A stretch of 64,000 bases of DNA from Gynurincola endophyticus (GCF_003991195.1 NZ_RCWL01000009.1:62001-126000); one strand, 5' to 3'; shown: positions 17,570 to 26,864, counted from the first letter of the stretch. Translations and numbers: made by a program. The notes: a model not told the origin generated them from the sequence alone.

Positions 17570-18169
17570 TTATCCGGCAGTAGATAATGAACTCAAATAG
17601 TGTTTGAGCTGTTTCAGATAAGCTTTGTAGATAGCCGTATCTTTTTCCAGTTTTCCAAGGTTCCTGATACCCCAATAACCGGAGAGAATAAAAATGGTAG
17701 CCTGTTTGCTATTAACATCTTTCTGAATATAACCGTTTCTTTTACCCTTCTCCAAACTTTCAGCAATCGTTTTTTCCCAGGTAGCCGTTAGCTCTGATAA
17801 TACTTTACTAAACTGCTCATGCCAGGGAGCCATTTCCTGTACAAAATTAGCCGCCGGACATCCCAGCTCTATTTTGAGAAATTCGTTTTTTAATAATAAA
17901 TGCTGCATCATTTCATAAATAAGCTCTACCGGATTAGCTTCTTTTTCTAATGGAGCGATATAACCACTTGTTATCACCGGTTTGAGCATTTCTTCAATAA
18001 TTGCAATGCCCATTTCATCCTTATTCTTGAAATGATAGTAGAAGGCGCCCTTTGTAACCTGTGTAGTAGCAAGGATATCATCCAGACTTGTAGTCTGATA
18101 ACCCTGATTGTAAATCAGTTCAAAGGCTTTTTGTAAAATATGTAATCGGGTGGCAGCAGCTTTTTTCAT
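17570..18169 (-). CDS. TetR family transcriptional regulator
   Basis: A 199-residue repressor. The N-terminal helix-turn-helix (10-55) has A-F-E-L-I-Y-N-Q-G-Y-Q-T-T-S-L-D-D-I and T-K-G-A-F-Y-Y-H-F-K-N-K, the classic TetR DNA-binding signature; the C-terminal domain resembles the TetR_C group that senses small or reactive ligands. A cysteine (C84 in L-G-C-P-A-A-N-F) is a possible sensing residue. An imperfect palindrome touches its own start codon, and the same core recurs before a membrane operon at 17032 and a rhodanese gene at 37917. A three-target regulon is therefore inferred. Confidence 0.88.
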   Translation of the reverse strand: MKKAAATRLHILQKAFELIYNQGYQTTSLDDILATTQVTKGAFYYHFKNKDEMGIAIIEEMLKPVITSGYIAPLEKEANPVELIYEMMQHLLLKNEFLKIELGCPAANFVQEMAPWHEQFSKVLSELTATWEKTIAESLEKGKRNGYIQKDVNSKQATIFILSGYWGIRNLGKLEKDTAIYKAYLKQLKHYLSSLSTAG

Positions 18170-18170
18170 A

Positions 18171-18190
18171 AAAATACTAACTGGTATTTT
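18171..18190 (-). promoter_or_regulatory. TetR autoregulatory operator (site C)
   Basis: AAAATACTAACTGGTATTTT is a near-perfect palindrome directly before the tetR start codon. Read on the minus strand its core is ATACCAGTTAGTAT. A weak -7 element (TTCCTTTG, 18193-18200) lies just upstream, so bound repressor would cover the transcription start. Confidence 0.7.
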
Positions 18191-18241
18191 TACAAAGGAA
18201 CTAAATTTACCGGTGATTTCAAATTCAGTTCCTTTCTATAT

Positions 18242-19549
18242 TTAAAGTTGCAATTCTAACGCGGCCGTTTCCTGGTCGTCGATATGCAGCAAATAGTAAT
18301 CTTTTTCTATTTTATCAAACCTGACCGTTTTTTGATTGGTAAGGTTTTTTATTGTTTTAATCTGATAAGGAACGTATAATACGAACTTTTTAAGTGGAGG
18401 TTCGATAAAGTGTACAAACACTTTACTATCTTTTTTCAATAATACAAACTCGTCATTTATCGGATAATTGACTGCACGGGTACCATATATCGCTGTTGCA
18501 TATTGATTGATCCATTGCCCCAAACCGTTCAATCGTTCGATAATCTGCTCCTGTATTTCACCTGTTGCCAGTGGCCCCACATTTAATAGCATGTTTGAAC
18601 CGTTAGCCAATGATTGTAGAAATAATTTTTTGAGTTTGGGAACAGACTTCCAGGCAGTATCGGTAATACTATATCCCCAACTGGTATTCATGGTTTCGCA
18701 CATTTCAAGTGGAAGTCTGGATACTTTCTGTCCGCCGAATCCCGTAGAGTTTCCTCCCGGTAAATCTTTTTCAAAAATCTGAAAATCTTCTCCCGGCAAA
18801 GGATTCAAATGGTGATTGTTTGCTACCATGCAGGACGGCTGTAATTTATGAATCAGACTATAAATTTCTTCGTATTTCCAGTCTACCTTGGGCTTTAAAT
18901 CTTTGTTATAATCATTGTCTAACTGATCCCAGTGTCCATCTAACCAGATAGCTCCTATTTCACCATAATTGGTCAATAATTCTGTTATCTGATTTTTCAT
19001 GAAAGTGATGTAATTATCCCAGTTGCCAGACTGATATCTTTCAAACCCTTTCCCCGTTTTGCCGGTTTCAAAATGATAATCGGGATGTTTCCAATCGAGA
19101 ATGGAATAATACAGGTGGAGTTTGATGCCTTCTTCCTTACAGGCAATGGCTAGCTCTTTCAGTACATCTTTTCCATAAGGCGTATTCATGATATTGAAAT
19201 CACTATACTTTGTATCAAACATACTAAAGCCATCGTGGTGACGCGATACAAAAGTAATATACTTCATACCTGTTTGCTTAGCTAAACGCACCCAGGATTT
19301 TGCATCAAATTTATATGGATTAAATTGATCCATTAACCGGTCATATTCTTTTTCGGGAATGCTTCTGTTGGTTCTGACCCACTCTCCGTTACCTAAAATA
19401 CTGTATAAACCCCAGTGTATGAAAAGACCGAATTTATTATCTAAAAATTGTTGCTGACTTTCTCGGATAGCCGGAGATGGCTTATACTCTTGTGAAAAAA
19501 GATATATTGTGGAGAGTATACAGCAGCAAGTGATGAGTAATTTTCTCAT
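18242..19549 (-). CDS. GH29 alpha-L-fucosidase
   Basis: A 435-residue secreted glycosidase (signal peptide 1-20) that releases alpha-L-fucose from glycans by a retaining mechanism. Family GH29 landmarks are present: G-L-F-I-H-W-G at 41-47, R-H-H-D-G-F at 103-108, and the nucleophile D204 in I-W-L-D-G-H-W-D. The length is shorter than enzymes with an added F5/8-type carbohydrate-binding domain, but the C-terminal beta domain is present. It stands alone, 2 kb from the GH88 region. Confidence 0.92.
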   Translation of the reverse strand: MRKLLITCCCILSTIYLFSQEYKPSPAIRESQQQFLDNKFGLFIHWGLYSILGNGEWVRTNRSIPEKEYDRLMDQFNPYKFDAKSWVRLAKQTGMKYITFVSRHHDGFSMFDTKYSDFNIMNTPYGKDVLKELAIACKEEGIKLHLYYSILDWKHPDYHFETGKTGKGFERYQSGNWDNYITFMKNQITELLTNYGEIGAIWLDGHWDQLDNDYNKDLKPKVDWKYEEIYSLIHKLQPSCMVANNHHLNPLPGEDFQIFEKDLPGGNSTGFGGQKVSRLPLEMCETMNTSWGYSITDTAWKSVPKLKKLFLQSLANGSNMLLNVGPLATGEIQEQIIERLNGLGQWINQYATAIYGTRAVNYPINDEFVLLKKDSKVFVHFIEPPLKKFVLYVPYQIKTIKNLTNQKTVRFDKIEKDYYLLHIDDQETAALELQL

Positions 19550-19656
19550 AGCCTGAAAATTTTAATGAATATACAACAATGCCTGAAACTTACTGATAAG
19601 TGATATTACTTAACAATCACACAACACAATTGATTCTGCAAATGATGGCAGGCGGC

Positions 19657-19700
19657 AATAATAAAAAAGCGGTAGAATTTTCTACCGCTTTTTTATTATT
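19657..19700 (-). terminator. rho-independent terminator overlapping a stop codon
   Basis: A perfect 20-bp stem (AATAATAAAAAAGCGGTAGA and complement) with a four-base loop. The arm extends into the stop codon of the SPFH gene, so the hairpin doubles as its 3' end; T-runs on both sides allow action in both directions. Confidence 0.85.
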
Positions 19701-20511
19701 GAACATTTTTAAAGAAGGTGGGTGCGTTACCATATAATGGTGTTTTACCATCCCACTTCTCAATAAATTGTTGTTGAATCAGTAACGGATTTAGTGATGA
19801 TCTTTTTAACTCATTCGCTTTGGCTTCAGCCTCTGCCTGAACAATAAGTTTTCTTGCCTGTGCTTCCACTACCTTTAACTCGTTTTCAGCCTGCTGTGCT
19901 TTTTGAATAGCAGAGTTTTTAGCATTGATCGCATCTGTTATACTGGTCGGATAACTGATACCTGAAGTCAACTGCTCTAACTGAAAACCTTCTTTTGTTA
20001 AAAAATCTATCATTTTTGCCTGAACATTATTCTCAAACAATTCTCTGTTAGAAATGATCGAATCAGTGGTAAACTTATTGAATTCTATACGGTATACATC
20101 TTTGATGTGGTTGTATAAAGTATACTTTAAAATTTCCGGAATTTTCTTACGATACTTTTTGAAAATTCTTGCACTTTCTCCGTCTATCACTTTTAATGAC
20201 AAGGTAGGATCTACTGTGAATACTGAACCGTCTTTCGCATTTACTGTAAAAGCGTCGTAATTGACAGTCTGTACATAAGTCGGTACTTCATGAATTTCTT
20301 CTGTAAACGGATTGAACCAAACTCTACCCGTTACAATAGTAATATCCTGTACACCACGGTCAGTACCATATAATTTTACTTTAATACCGTCATGACCTGC
20401 ATCGATCCGTTCAGAACATAAAAAGAACAATAAAAAGGCCGCGATTAAAATTAAAATAAAACCTGTACCGGCAAAAAGTCGTTTTGTGGGTATACCTGTG
20501 TCCATAAGCAT
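19696..20511 (-). CDS. SPFH/prohibitin-like membrane protein
   Basis: A 271-residue protein anchored by one N-terminal helix (about 11-32). The SPFH/band 7 domain spans 38-200 with the G-x-x-G-V-K-V-x-L-Y-G-T-D-R-G-V core, a T-V-N-A-K-D-G motif and a beta-rich C-terminal part. An Ala/Glu-rich coiled coil (205-245, many A-E-A-x-A-x repeats) follows. Such proteins form large membrane-bound assemblies that act as chaperones or organise membrane domains. The first ATG is used; a second lies two codons later. Single gene. Confidence 0.82.
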   Translation of the reverse strand: MLMDTGIPTKRLFAGTGFILILIAAFLLFFLCSERIDAGHDGIKVKLYGTDRGVQDITIVTGRVWFNPFTEEIHEVPTYVQTVNYDAFTVNAKDGSVFTVDPTLSLKVIDGESARIFKKYRKKIPEILKYTLYNHIKDVYRIEFNKFTTDSIISNRELFENNVQAKMIDFLTKEGFQLEQLTSGISYPTSITDAINAKNSAIQKAQQAENELKVVEAQARKLIVQAEAEAKANELKRSSLNPLLIQQQFIEKWDGKTPLYGNAPTFFKNVQ

Positions 20512-20590
20512 TTAAAATTTGATTAATTAGTAGCTAACCGGCCGAATTTATTACATTTTATTGCTACATTTCTATTCTAAAACCTTTTTA

Positions 20591-21040
20591 ATGAAAATAA
20601 AATTTCTTTTGTCGTTACCGGTACTGCTCTGCTGCACCTTATTTCTTCAGGCACAGGATACTACTGCTTTTAAAACGGTTTCGGTAAAAGCACTGGACAG
20701 TCTTTTTTCAAATGAACCGGTATTTCAGGTAATTGATGTACGTACCGACAAAGAATACACGGAGAGTCATTTGAAATCTGCCCTTAGTATGGATGTTAAC
20801 CATAAGAAGTTTTTAAAGCGTTTTAAAGCACAGTTTCCGTCAAAAGAAATTACCTATGTCGTATATTGTAAAAGCGGAGGCAGGAGCGTTAAAGCGTCTA
20901 ATATACTTACAAAAGCCGGATACAAGGTCATTAACCTGAAAGAGGGAATTAAAGGAATGCCCGAAGATGTTTTATGGATATCCCCTTCTAATAAGATACA
21001 AAATATTGCCGATACTACCAAATCGTCTAATAATCAGTAA
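20591..21040 (+). CDS. secreted rhodanese-like protein
   Basis: A 149-residue exported protein (signal peptide 1-21, ending L-Q-A-Q) with a rhodanese domain at about 35-130. The active-site loop reads Y-C-K-S-G-G-R-S, so the catalytic cysteine is present. Periplasmic rhodaneses may handle sulfur or act on disulfides; the natural substrate is not known. The ATG at 20591 is preferred to one ten codons earlier because it starts the signal peptide. It precedes dnaG by 56 bases. Confidence 0.82.
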   Translation: MKIKFLLSLPVLLCCTLFLQAQDTTAFKTVSVKALDSLFSNEPVFQVIDVRTDKEYTESHLKSALSMDVNHKKFLKRFKAQFPSKEITYVVYCKSGGRSVKASNILTKAGYKVINLKEGIKGMPEDVLWISPSNKIQNIADTTKSSNNQ

Positions 21041-21096
21041 TTTATATTCTATTATTTGACTTTACCGGCAAGCGAAAGTTCTTTATCTTAGCAGCC

Positions 21097-23046
21097 ATGA
21101 TTTCTCAGCAAACCATACAGCAGATTTTGAGTAGAATCGACATTCTGGATATTGTCGGTTCTTATGTGAAGTTGAAAAAACGAGGTGCCAACTACCTGGG
21201 TTTATGTCCCTTTCACAATGAAAAAACACCTTCCTTTACTGTTTCTCCTTCCAAAGAGATTTATAAATGTTTTGGCTGTGGTAAAAGCGGTAACTCCATT
21301 AGCTTTATCATGGAGTTGGAAAAGTATTCTTATGTTGAAGCCTTAAAGTGGCTGGCAAATAAGTATAATATTGAAATTGAAGAAACCTATGTTTCTGAAG
21401 AATACAAACAAATTCAGCAAACCGCCGATAGCTTATATATCCTCAATCAATTCGCTCAGAAATATTTTACACAACAACTCCATCAGTCGGAAGAAGGTAT
21501 TGATATCGCTAAAAGTTACTTAAAAGAAAGAGGTTTTACCGACTCGATTATTGATAAGTTTCAATTGGGTTATAACCTCAATCAAAGAGATGCTTTTTCG
21601 AAAGCTGCTGTTCAGGAGCAATATAACCCTGACCTCTTATTGAAAACAGGTATTGTGACGAATCGTGACGGACATCTGGTAGACAATTACCGTGGCCGTA
21701 TCATTTTTCCTATCCATAACCAAAGCGGCAAAATTTTAGGATTTGGTGCCAGAATTATCGGTAAAAATGATCGTGCTCCGAAGTATATCAATACGCCCGA
21801 AAATGAAATTTATATCAAGAGTAAGATTCTGTATGGTACTTATTTTGCCCGGCAGTCGATCGATAAACTCGATGAGTGTTTATTGGTAGAAGGTTATACG
21901 GATGTGATATCATTGCACCAGGCAGGTGTTGAGAATGTTGTAGCTTCCGGAGGAACTTCATTAACTACAGATCAACTACGCTTAGTAAAAAAATATACAA
22001 ACAATCTTACCATTATTTATGACGGTGATGGTGCCGGTATCAAAGCTGCATTGAGGGGATTGGATCTTGCATTGGAAGAAGGCCTGAATGTAAAACTGGT
22101 GTTGATTCCTGATGGTGAAGACCCCGATAGTTATGTTAATAAAGTAGGTGCTGATGCATTCAGAGATTTTGTAAATGCTAACAAAAAAGATTTTATCATC
22201 TTTCAGTTAGAAATTCAGTTAAAGGATGCACAGAACGATACGCATAAAAAAGCACAACTGGTTAATCAGATCGCTGAAACAATCGCGAAGATTGATAAAG
22301 CGGAAGATTTTACCAAGCAACAGGATTATATCCGTCAGTGCTCTCAAATGATGGGTATTGAAGAGGAAGGATTAACGAATCTGGTGAATAAACATATCCG
22401 GGAGAAATTACAAAAGCAGGCACAGAAACAGGCGAATCAAAAAGGCGCGCAGGATGCTTTTATTCCGCCACCCGAAGATGATTCTTTTGTATTGCCGATG
22501 GATGAGTCCGAATTTTTACTGCTGCTCAATAAAGACGAGCAAAACGAACGGGCGCTGATTCGTTGTTTACTCGAGTTCGGATTAAAACCATGGGACGAAT
22601 CAAAAACCGTTGCAGAATATTTGTTAGGAGAAATTAATGATAATGATCTGGTAGAAAGTGCTAACCTGAAACATATTATGGAAATCTATGAACACTGGTA
22701 TAAAGAAGGACTTGAGCCTACGGCGAAAAACTTTTTTTATCACGAAGACCAGAGTATCAGTACCCTGGTGGTATCGATAATGGATTTTCAACATGAGGTT
22801 TCTGCGAAGTGGAGTGAACATTACGATGGTAAAATTGCCACACGGGAAGACTTATATCCTTTGGAAATAAAATCGTGTTTAACTTATTCTAAGCTCAGAA
22901 AAATCAGACGGCTGATTGAGGAAAATCAACGGGATATGGCTAATACGACCGATTTCGAGCAACAGATTTTATTACTTCAAACACACCAGCATTTAAAACA
23001 AATGGAAATGGATCTGACTAAGTTAGTTGGAACAGTCATTCTGTAG
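21097..23046 (+). CDS. dnaG: DNA primase DnaG
   Basis: A 649-residue primase that lays RNA primers for replication. The CHC2 zinc finger is at C37-x2-H40-x17-C58-x2-C61. The RNA polymerase/TOPRIM core follows, with L-L-V-E-G-Y-T-D-V (about 263-271) and the acidic D-G-D-G-A-G metal motif (about 310-315). A charged linker (about 430-460) leads to the C-terminal DnaB-binding helical domain. The length is normal for the phylum. A TATCTTAG element 6 bases before the start (21084-21091) is a possible promoter but implies a very short leader. Confidence 0.97.
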   Translation: MISQQTIQQILSRIDILDIVGSYVKLKKRGANYLGLCPFHNEKTPSFTVSPSKEIYKCFGCGKSGNSISFIMELEKYSYVEALKWLANKYNIEIEETYVSEEYKQIQQTADSLYILNQFAQKYFTQQLHQSEEGIDIAKSYLKERGFTDSIIDKFQLGYNLNQRDAFSKAAVQEQYNPDLLLKTGIVTNRDGHLVDNYRGRIIFPIHNQSGKILGFGARIIGKNDRAPKYINTPENEIYIKSKILYGTYFARQSIDKLDECLLVEGYTDVISLHQAGVENVVASGGTSLTTDQLRLVKKYTNNLTIIYDGDGAGIKAALRGLDLALEEGLNVKLVLIPDGEDPDSYVNKVGADAFRDFVNANKKDFIIFQLEIQLKDAQNDTHKKAQLVNQIAETIAKIDKAEDFTKQQDYIRQCSQMMGIEEEGLTNLVNKHIREKLQKQAQKQANQKGAQDAFIPPPEDDSFVLPMDESEFLLLLNKDEQNERALIRCLLEFGLKPWDESKTVAEYLLGEINDNDLVESANLKHIMEIYEHWYKEGLEPTAKNFFYHEDQSISTLVVSIMDFQHEVSAKWSEHYDGKIATREDLYPLEIKSCLTYSKLRKIRRLIEENQRDMANTTDFEQQILLLQTHQHLKQMEMDLTKLVGTVIL

Positions 23047-23121
23047 AATTAAGAATTAATAGTTAAGAATGAAGAGTTTTTTGCTTAATTTATAAATTCA
23101 TTGAAGGGAGTATTGCAAAAA

Positions 23122-23155
23122 AAAACTGTCTTTATTTATGAATAAAGACAGTTTT
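23122..23155. terminator. bidirectional terminator between dnaG and the next gene
   Basis: A perfect 15-bp stem, AAAACTGTCTTTATT and its complement, with a TATG loop, between convergent genes. Confidence 0.85.
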
Positions 23156-23178
23156 CAATTATTTATATCACTCAATAA

Positions 23179-23616
23179 TTAATGAGCCATTGCTTCTGCG
23201 TTTTCATGTACTTCTTCACAAATCTCCACCAGGTCACGTACATTCCATTTACCTGCTACCCAGGTGTGGTCTAGTTCTACTTCTTCTGCTTTAGCAAAGC
23301 CTGCGTCAACTACTACGTCCCAGCTGGATTCTTTACTTAAGTTGGTGAGAATTTTTGAAGATGACTTTGGATGTGATATCCAAAACTTTGCATTTTTATG
23401 CAATGCTGGTAAAACATCTTTTAAGATATTACACAGTTGTTGTTCGTTCAGAGCGAAAATCAATGCAAAATCAATTTTCCTTGATCTCAACAAAGGCGTA
23501 ACATTTTTAGCAAATGAAACTTTTACAAAATGCTTTTCGATGGAAGAAGGTAGTCCTTGAATAAGTACATTCTTTTCTTCTTGAAGCTGAAGCTTATCTA
23601 AAATACTTTGCGACAT
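23179..23616 (-). CDS. conserved hypothetical cytoplasmic protein, DUF3052-like
   Basis: A 145-residue protein that starts with M-S-Q-S-I-L-D-K-L. The frame is open 39 codons further back, but a TATCTTTG promoter element at 23662-23669 (minus strand) lies inside that part, so the ATG at 23616 is used. The pattern is of a Rossmann-like alpha/beta fold: V-L-I-Q-G-L-P, D-F-A-L-I-F-A-L, and A-K-F-W-I-S-H-P strands, followed by a C-terminal helix rich in acidic residues. It recalls DUF3052-type proteins but the match is loose. No function is proposed. Confidence 0.55.
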   Translation of the reverse strand: MSQSILDKLQLQEEKNVLIQGLPSSIEKHFVKVSFAKNVTPLLRSRKIDFALIFALNEQQLCNILKDVLPALHKNAKFWISHPKSSSKILTNLSKESSWDVVVDAGFAKAEEVELDHTWVAGKWNVRDLVEICEEVHENAEAMAH

Positions 23617-23705
23617 GCTAGAGAAGTTTTTTTTGTTGTAAGCAAGGGTTGCTTGGGAGAGCAAAGATAAGATAATATTTTGGTTTGTTCTAGTATATAG
23701 CAAAA

Positions 23706-23735
23706 AAATGACATTAGCAGCTACTAATGTCATTT
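23706..23735 (-). terminator. terminator of the M48 protease gene
   Basis: A perfect 12-bp stem (AAATGACATTAG/CTAATGTCATTT) with a six-base loop; a T-run follows on the minus strand, 27 bases after the M48 stop. Confidence 0.85.
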
Positions 23736-23761
23736 AAAAAATATTAATATTTTGACTGAAA

Positions 23762-24571
23762 TTACTTCGAGTTAACTGGTTGATAGTACTTTAAGGCTTC
23801 AGGCATCATTTCTTTTAATTTTGCAATACGGGTAGCTTCGGCAGGGTGTGTACTGAGTATTTCAGGTGTGTTACCCCCTCCTGCTTGTGACATACGCTCC
23901 CACAAACCGATTGCTTCTTGTGGATTATATCCTGCCATTGCACAGAAAATTAATCCGAATTTATCTGCTTCCAACTCTTGTTTACGTGAGAATGGTAATA
24001 ATGCACCCACCTGTGAACCGATACCATAAGCTGTATTAATAGCAGCTTGCATAGCCGCAGATTTTCCGGATACTGCTGTTCCTACTACCTGTCCGCCCAT
24101 TTGTTGAATGGCGCTCTGGCTTAAACGCTCGTTAGAGTGTTTAGCAAGTGCGTGTGCAATTTCATGGCCCATTACGGCTGCCAATGCTGCTTCGTTTTGA
24201 GCGATAGGTAACAATCCTGTATAAACGACAATTTTTCCGCCGGGCATACACCAGGCGTTTACTTCGTTAGATTGAACAAGGTTGTACTCCCAATTATATC
24301 CTTCTAATTCTGCAGATAAACCTTTTTGCGCATAGTAGGTATTAATGGCTTGTACCAGTCGTTTACCGATACGTTGTACCATCTCCGCATCTTTACTGCT
24401 GCTGGTTGATACTACTTTACTTTCAGTTAAGAACTGGCGGTATTGTGTGAGTGCAGCTGTTCTTAACTCATCTTCGCTATAAAATGATAACTGATTACGC
24501 CCGGTAATGGCGTTTTGTGAGCAGGCAGTAAATAATGTTACTGCGGAAAGTATAAAAAAGTATTTTCTCAT
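23762..24571 (-). CDS. M48 family zinc metalloprotease, lipoprotein
   Basis: A 269-residue periplasmic lipoprotein with a lipobox ending at C17. The zinc site is H136-E137-x-x-H140 in G-H-E-I-A-H-A-L-A-K-H, with the third ligand in the Q-E-L-E-A-D-K-F-G motif near 196. A conserved P-G-G-K-I-V-V-Y-T-G-L-L segment precedes the metal site. It belongs to the LoiP/YcaL/Oma1-like group, which degrades misfolded outer-membrane proteins. Terminators on both sides suggest a single-gene unit. Confidence 0.9.
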   Translation of the reverse strand: MRKYFFILSAVTLFTACSQNAITGRNQLSFYSEDELRTAALTQYRQFLTESKVVSTSSSKDAEMVQRIGKRLVQAINTYYAQKGLSAELEGYNWEYNLVQSNEVNAWCMPGGKIVVYTGLLPIAQNEAALAAVMGHEIAHALAKHSNERLSQSAIQQMGGQVVGTAVSGKSAAMQAAINTAYGIGSQVGALLPFSRKQELEADKFGLIFCAMAGYNPQEAIGLWERMSQAGGGNTPEILSTHPAEATRIAKLKEMMPEALKYYQPVNSK

Positions 24572-24640
24572 TGAAAACGTTTTAACAAAATTACTTAATC
24601 AAAAAATAGACCAACCATTTTCAACAAAATTTTATAAAAA

Positions 24641-24665
24641 AAAGAGGGATGATTAATCCCTCTTT
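24641..24665 (-). terminator. terminator overlapping the plsY stop codon
   Basis: Stem AAAGAGGGAT/ATCCCTCTTT with a five-base loop; the plsY stop lies inside it and a T-run follows on the minus strand. Confidence 0.8.
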
Positions 24666-25312
24666 CTTTTTTCTCTTTTACGATCGCGGTATTTCAAAAT
24701 TGGAACTTTGCTTTCGCTTCCTTTTAAAATCCGGCCAATATTTTTCTGGTGTGTCAGTATCACCAATAAAGCCACTGAAATGGCAAATGCTCTGTATAAA
24801 GGTTCTTCTTCATTAAAAATGAATAGAATAAACACTGCGAATGCTACAGAAGCTAAAATGGAAGATAATGATACAAACCTGGTTAGATATAGTACTAATA
24901 AGAACACACCCACGCAACAAAGTGCTACTACAGGCTGGATGGCTAACACCATTCCGAATAGCGTGGCAACACCCTTCCCTCCTCTGAATGAGGCCCAAAC
25001 CGGGAAAATATGTCCCGCAACGGCAGCTAATCCTAAGCCCACCATTAAGTTGGTTCTTTCAAAAGTAGCTTCGTGCCCTAAATATTGTGGAAGAAATATA
25101 TATAAACTAGTTGCAATAACTCCTTTTAATACATCACAGGCCATTACAAAACTACCCCATCTCGAACCCAGCGTTCTAAACGTATTGGTAGCTCCCGCAT
25201 TACCACTTCCGTAATCGCGGATGTCAATTCCAAAGAAACCTTTACTGACCCAAACAGCGGTAGGAATTGAACCAATTAAATAAGCAATCAAGATTAATAA
25301 TAACTCGGTCAT
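24653..25312 (-). CDS. plsY: glycerol-3-phosphate acyltransferase PlsY
   Basis: A 219-residue inner-membrane enzyme that transfers acyl groups from acyl-phosphate to glycerol-3-phosphate, the first step of phospholipid synthesis. All conserved loops are present: G-S-I-P-T-A near 14, D-I-R-x-Y-G-S-G-N-A-G-A-T-N at 30-43, G-H-I-F-P-V-W-x-x-F-R-G-G-K-G-V-A-T near 105-122 and the T-R-x-x-S-L-x-S motif near 145. The C-terminal tail is unusually basic. It has its own terminator. Confidence 0.97.
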   Translation of the reverse strand: MTELLLILIAYLIGSIPTAVWVSKGFFGIDIRDYGSGNAGATNTFRTLGSRWGSFVMACDVLKGVIATSLYIFLPQYLGHEATFERTNLMVGLGLAAVAGHIFPVWASFRGGKGVATLFGMVLAIQPVVALCCVGVFLLVLYLTRFVSLSSILASVAFAVFILFIFNEEEPLYRAFAISVALLVILTHQKNIGRILKGSESKVPILKYRDRKREKRKRD

Positions 25313-25423
25313 CCAATTCAGATTATTGATATTTACGAATATACTTAAAAAAGACGAAATTTTCTTGTTTTGGGTTGGTATTAATGAAATTTAAGATATG
25401 TCAAACAATTGAATGTCTTTTCT

Positions 25424-26251
25424 TTAACATTTCTCAAATTGCAGCGCGATCCAGTTGTCACGCTCCCATCTTTTTACCAGATTCAATTGATTGTTTTTTG
25501 CCATGTTTACGATGACTTCTTCGTCACCTTTCAGTAAACCGCTCATAATCAATATACCATTAACGGAAAGTAAATGTTTTTGTTGTGGTATCGTATTTAA
25601 TAATACGTTCTTGTTAATATTCGCCAGAATGATATCAAATTTTGCACCCTCAGGTACTGTATCTGCCTGGCTGATTTCAATTTTTGAACAATTGTTCACT
25701 GCTATATTTTCAACAGAATTTTCAATGCACCAGAAATCATTATCAATAGCTACTGTTTTGTCAGCCCCGAGCTTTTCAGCTAAGATCGCCAGGATACCGG
25801 TTCCTGTTCCGAAGTCAAATACTTTTTTATTGGTAAAGTCTAATGACTGCATTGCCTGCATCATCATATAAGTAGTAGCGTGGTGACCTGTTCCGAAACT
25901 CATTTTGGGTGTAATAATAATTTCATAAGGCGTATTCACTGCCGGAGGATGAAATGCTGCACGCACCATGCAAAAGCCGGGTACTTCTACCGGTTGAAAG
26001 TTGGCTTCCCACTCTGCATTCCAGTTCTTAGGAGCCAGTTTTTCCACTGTACATTTCCAATGCGGTTGTTGGATGTTTTCCCAATCAAGTTGGGTATATA
26101 GTTGCTCGGAAATATATGCGAGTAAAGAAGTGGGAGTGGTTTCTTCAAATCCATCAAATCCTTCGTCACCTAATTGTGCAATAATGATATCTGCTTCTCC
26201 CCTTTCAAGGTTTTCAATTCTTATTTGAATATAATGATCAGTTGTGGACAT
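25424..26251 (-). CDS. prmA: ribosomal protein L11 methyltransferase PrmA
   Basis: A 275-residue SAM-dependent methyltransferase that trimethylates ribosomal protein L11. The SAM-binding motif I is F-D-F-G-T-G-T-G-I-L-A-I-L-A near 147-160, preceded by the P-K-M-S-F-G-T-G-H-H-A-T-T motif typical of PrmA, and the post-I D-I-D-N-D is A-I-D-N-D. The N-x-N motif (L-A-N-I-N-K-N) is near 210. The ATG at 26251 is chosen because a TATATTTG -7 element lies at 26272-26279, inside the longer frame. Confidence 0.92.
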   Translation of the reverse strand: MSTTDHYIQIRIENLERGEADIIIAQLGDEGFDGFEETTPTSLLAYISEQLYTQLDWENIQQPHWKCTVEKLAPKNWNAEWEANFQPVEVPGFCMVRAAFHPPAVNTPYEIIITPKMSFGTGHHATTYMMMQAMQSLDFTNKKVFDFGTGTGILAILAEKLGADKTVAIDNDFWCIENSVENIAVNNCSKIEISQADTVPEGAKFDIILANINKNVLLNTIPQQKHLLSVNGILIMSGLLKGDEEVIVNMAKNNQLNLVKRWERDNWIALQFEKC

Positions 26252-26293
26252 TGTTATGTTTTTAGAAACAGCAAATATACAAAACACCAACCA

Positions 26294-26793
26294 TTAAGAA
26301 AATGCTCCTGCCGCTTGGCTTTGATTCATTCTATCTTATGATCACATTTAAACACGAAGGTGATGAAGCTGAAAAGCGAATGAAGTGCTGTCTTCCGCGC
26401 TGCTTTACCTTGATGCCTTCATTTTCTTCATGTTTCAAATTCGATTTTCAAACATCGGAGAAATTAAGAAGCGCCTGCCGCTTGGCTTTTATTCATTCTA
26501 TCTGATGATCACCATTTAAACACGAAGGGAATGAAGATAAAAGCGAATGAAGTGCTGTCTTCCGCGCAGCTTTACCTTGATACTTTCATTTTCTTCATGT
26601 TTCAAATTCGATTTTCAAACATCGGAGAAATTAAGAAACTCCTGCTGCTTGGCTTTGATTCATTCTATCTGATGATCACCATTTAAACACGAAGGTAATG
26701 AAGCTGAAAAGCGAATGAAGTGCTGTCTTCCGCGCTGCTTTACCTTCATTTCCTTCATGTTTCCCATTACCATTTAAACACAGGAGAAATTAA
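26294..26793. repeat. three tandem copies of a dispersed intergenic repeat
   Basis: Three units start with TTAAGAA at 26294, 26464 and 26631 (periods 170 and 167) and end near 26793. Each has the same blocks: CCTGCCGCTTGGCTTT, ATTCATTCTATCT, GATCACCATTTAAACACGAAG, GAAAAGCGAATGAAGTGCTG, TCTTCCGCGC, TTCTTCATGTTTC and AAACATCGGAGAAATTAAG. The AACACGAAGG...GATGAAG block near the left and TTCATTTTCTTCATGTT near the right are inexact inverted copies, so a unit could fold. A fourth, inverted copy lies at 9005-9215. Confidence 0.9.
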
Positions 26794-26816
26794 AGGAATT
26801 AGATACGGCTTTGAAT

Positions 26817-26849
26817 AAAAAAAGCTGATTCATTTGAATCAGCTTTTTT
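26817..26849 (-). terminator. pnp terminator
   Basis: A perfect 15-bp stem (AAAAAAGCTGATTCA and complement) with a two-base loop and T-tracts, 15 bases after the pnp stop. Confidence 0.9.
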
Positions 26850-26864
26850 ATATGAATGTTTTAA

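Noticed and set aside
24708-25214. 168-codon plus-strand frame opposite plsY
   Set aside because: It is fully antisense to a clear PlsY sequence, and its product is low in family-like motifs.
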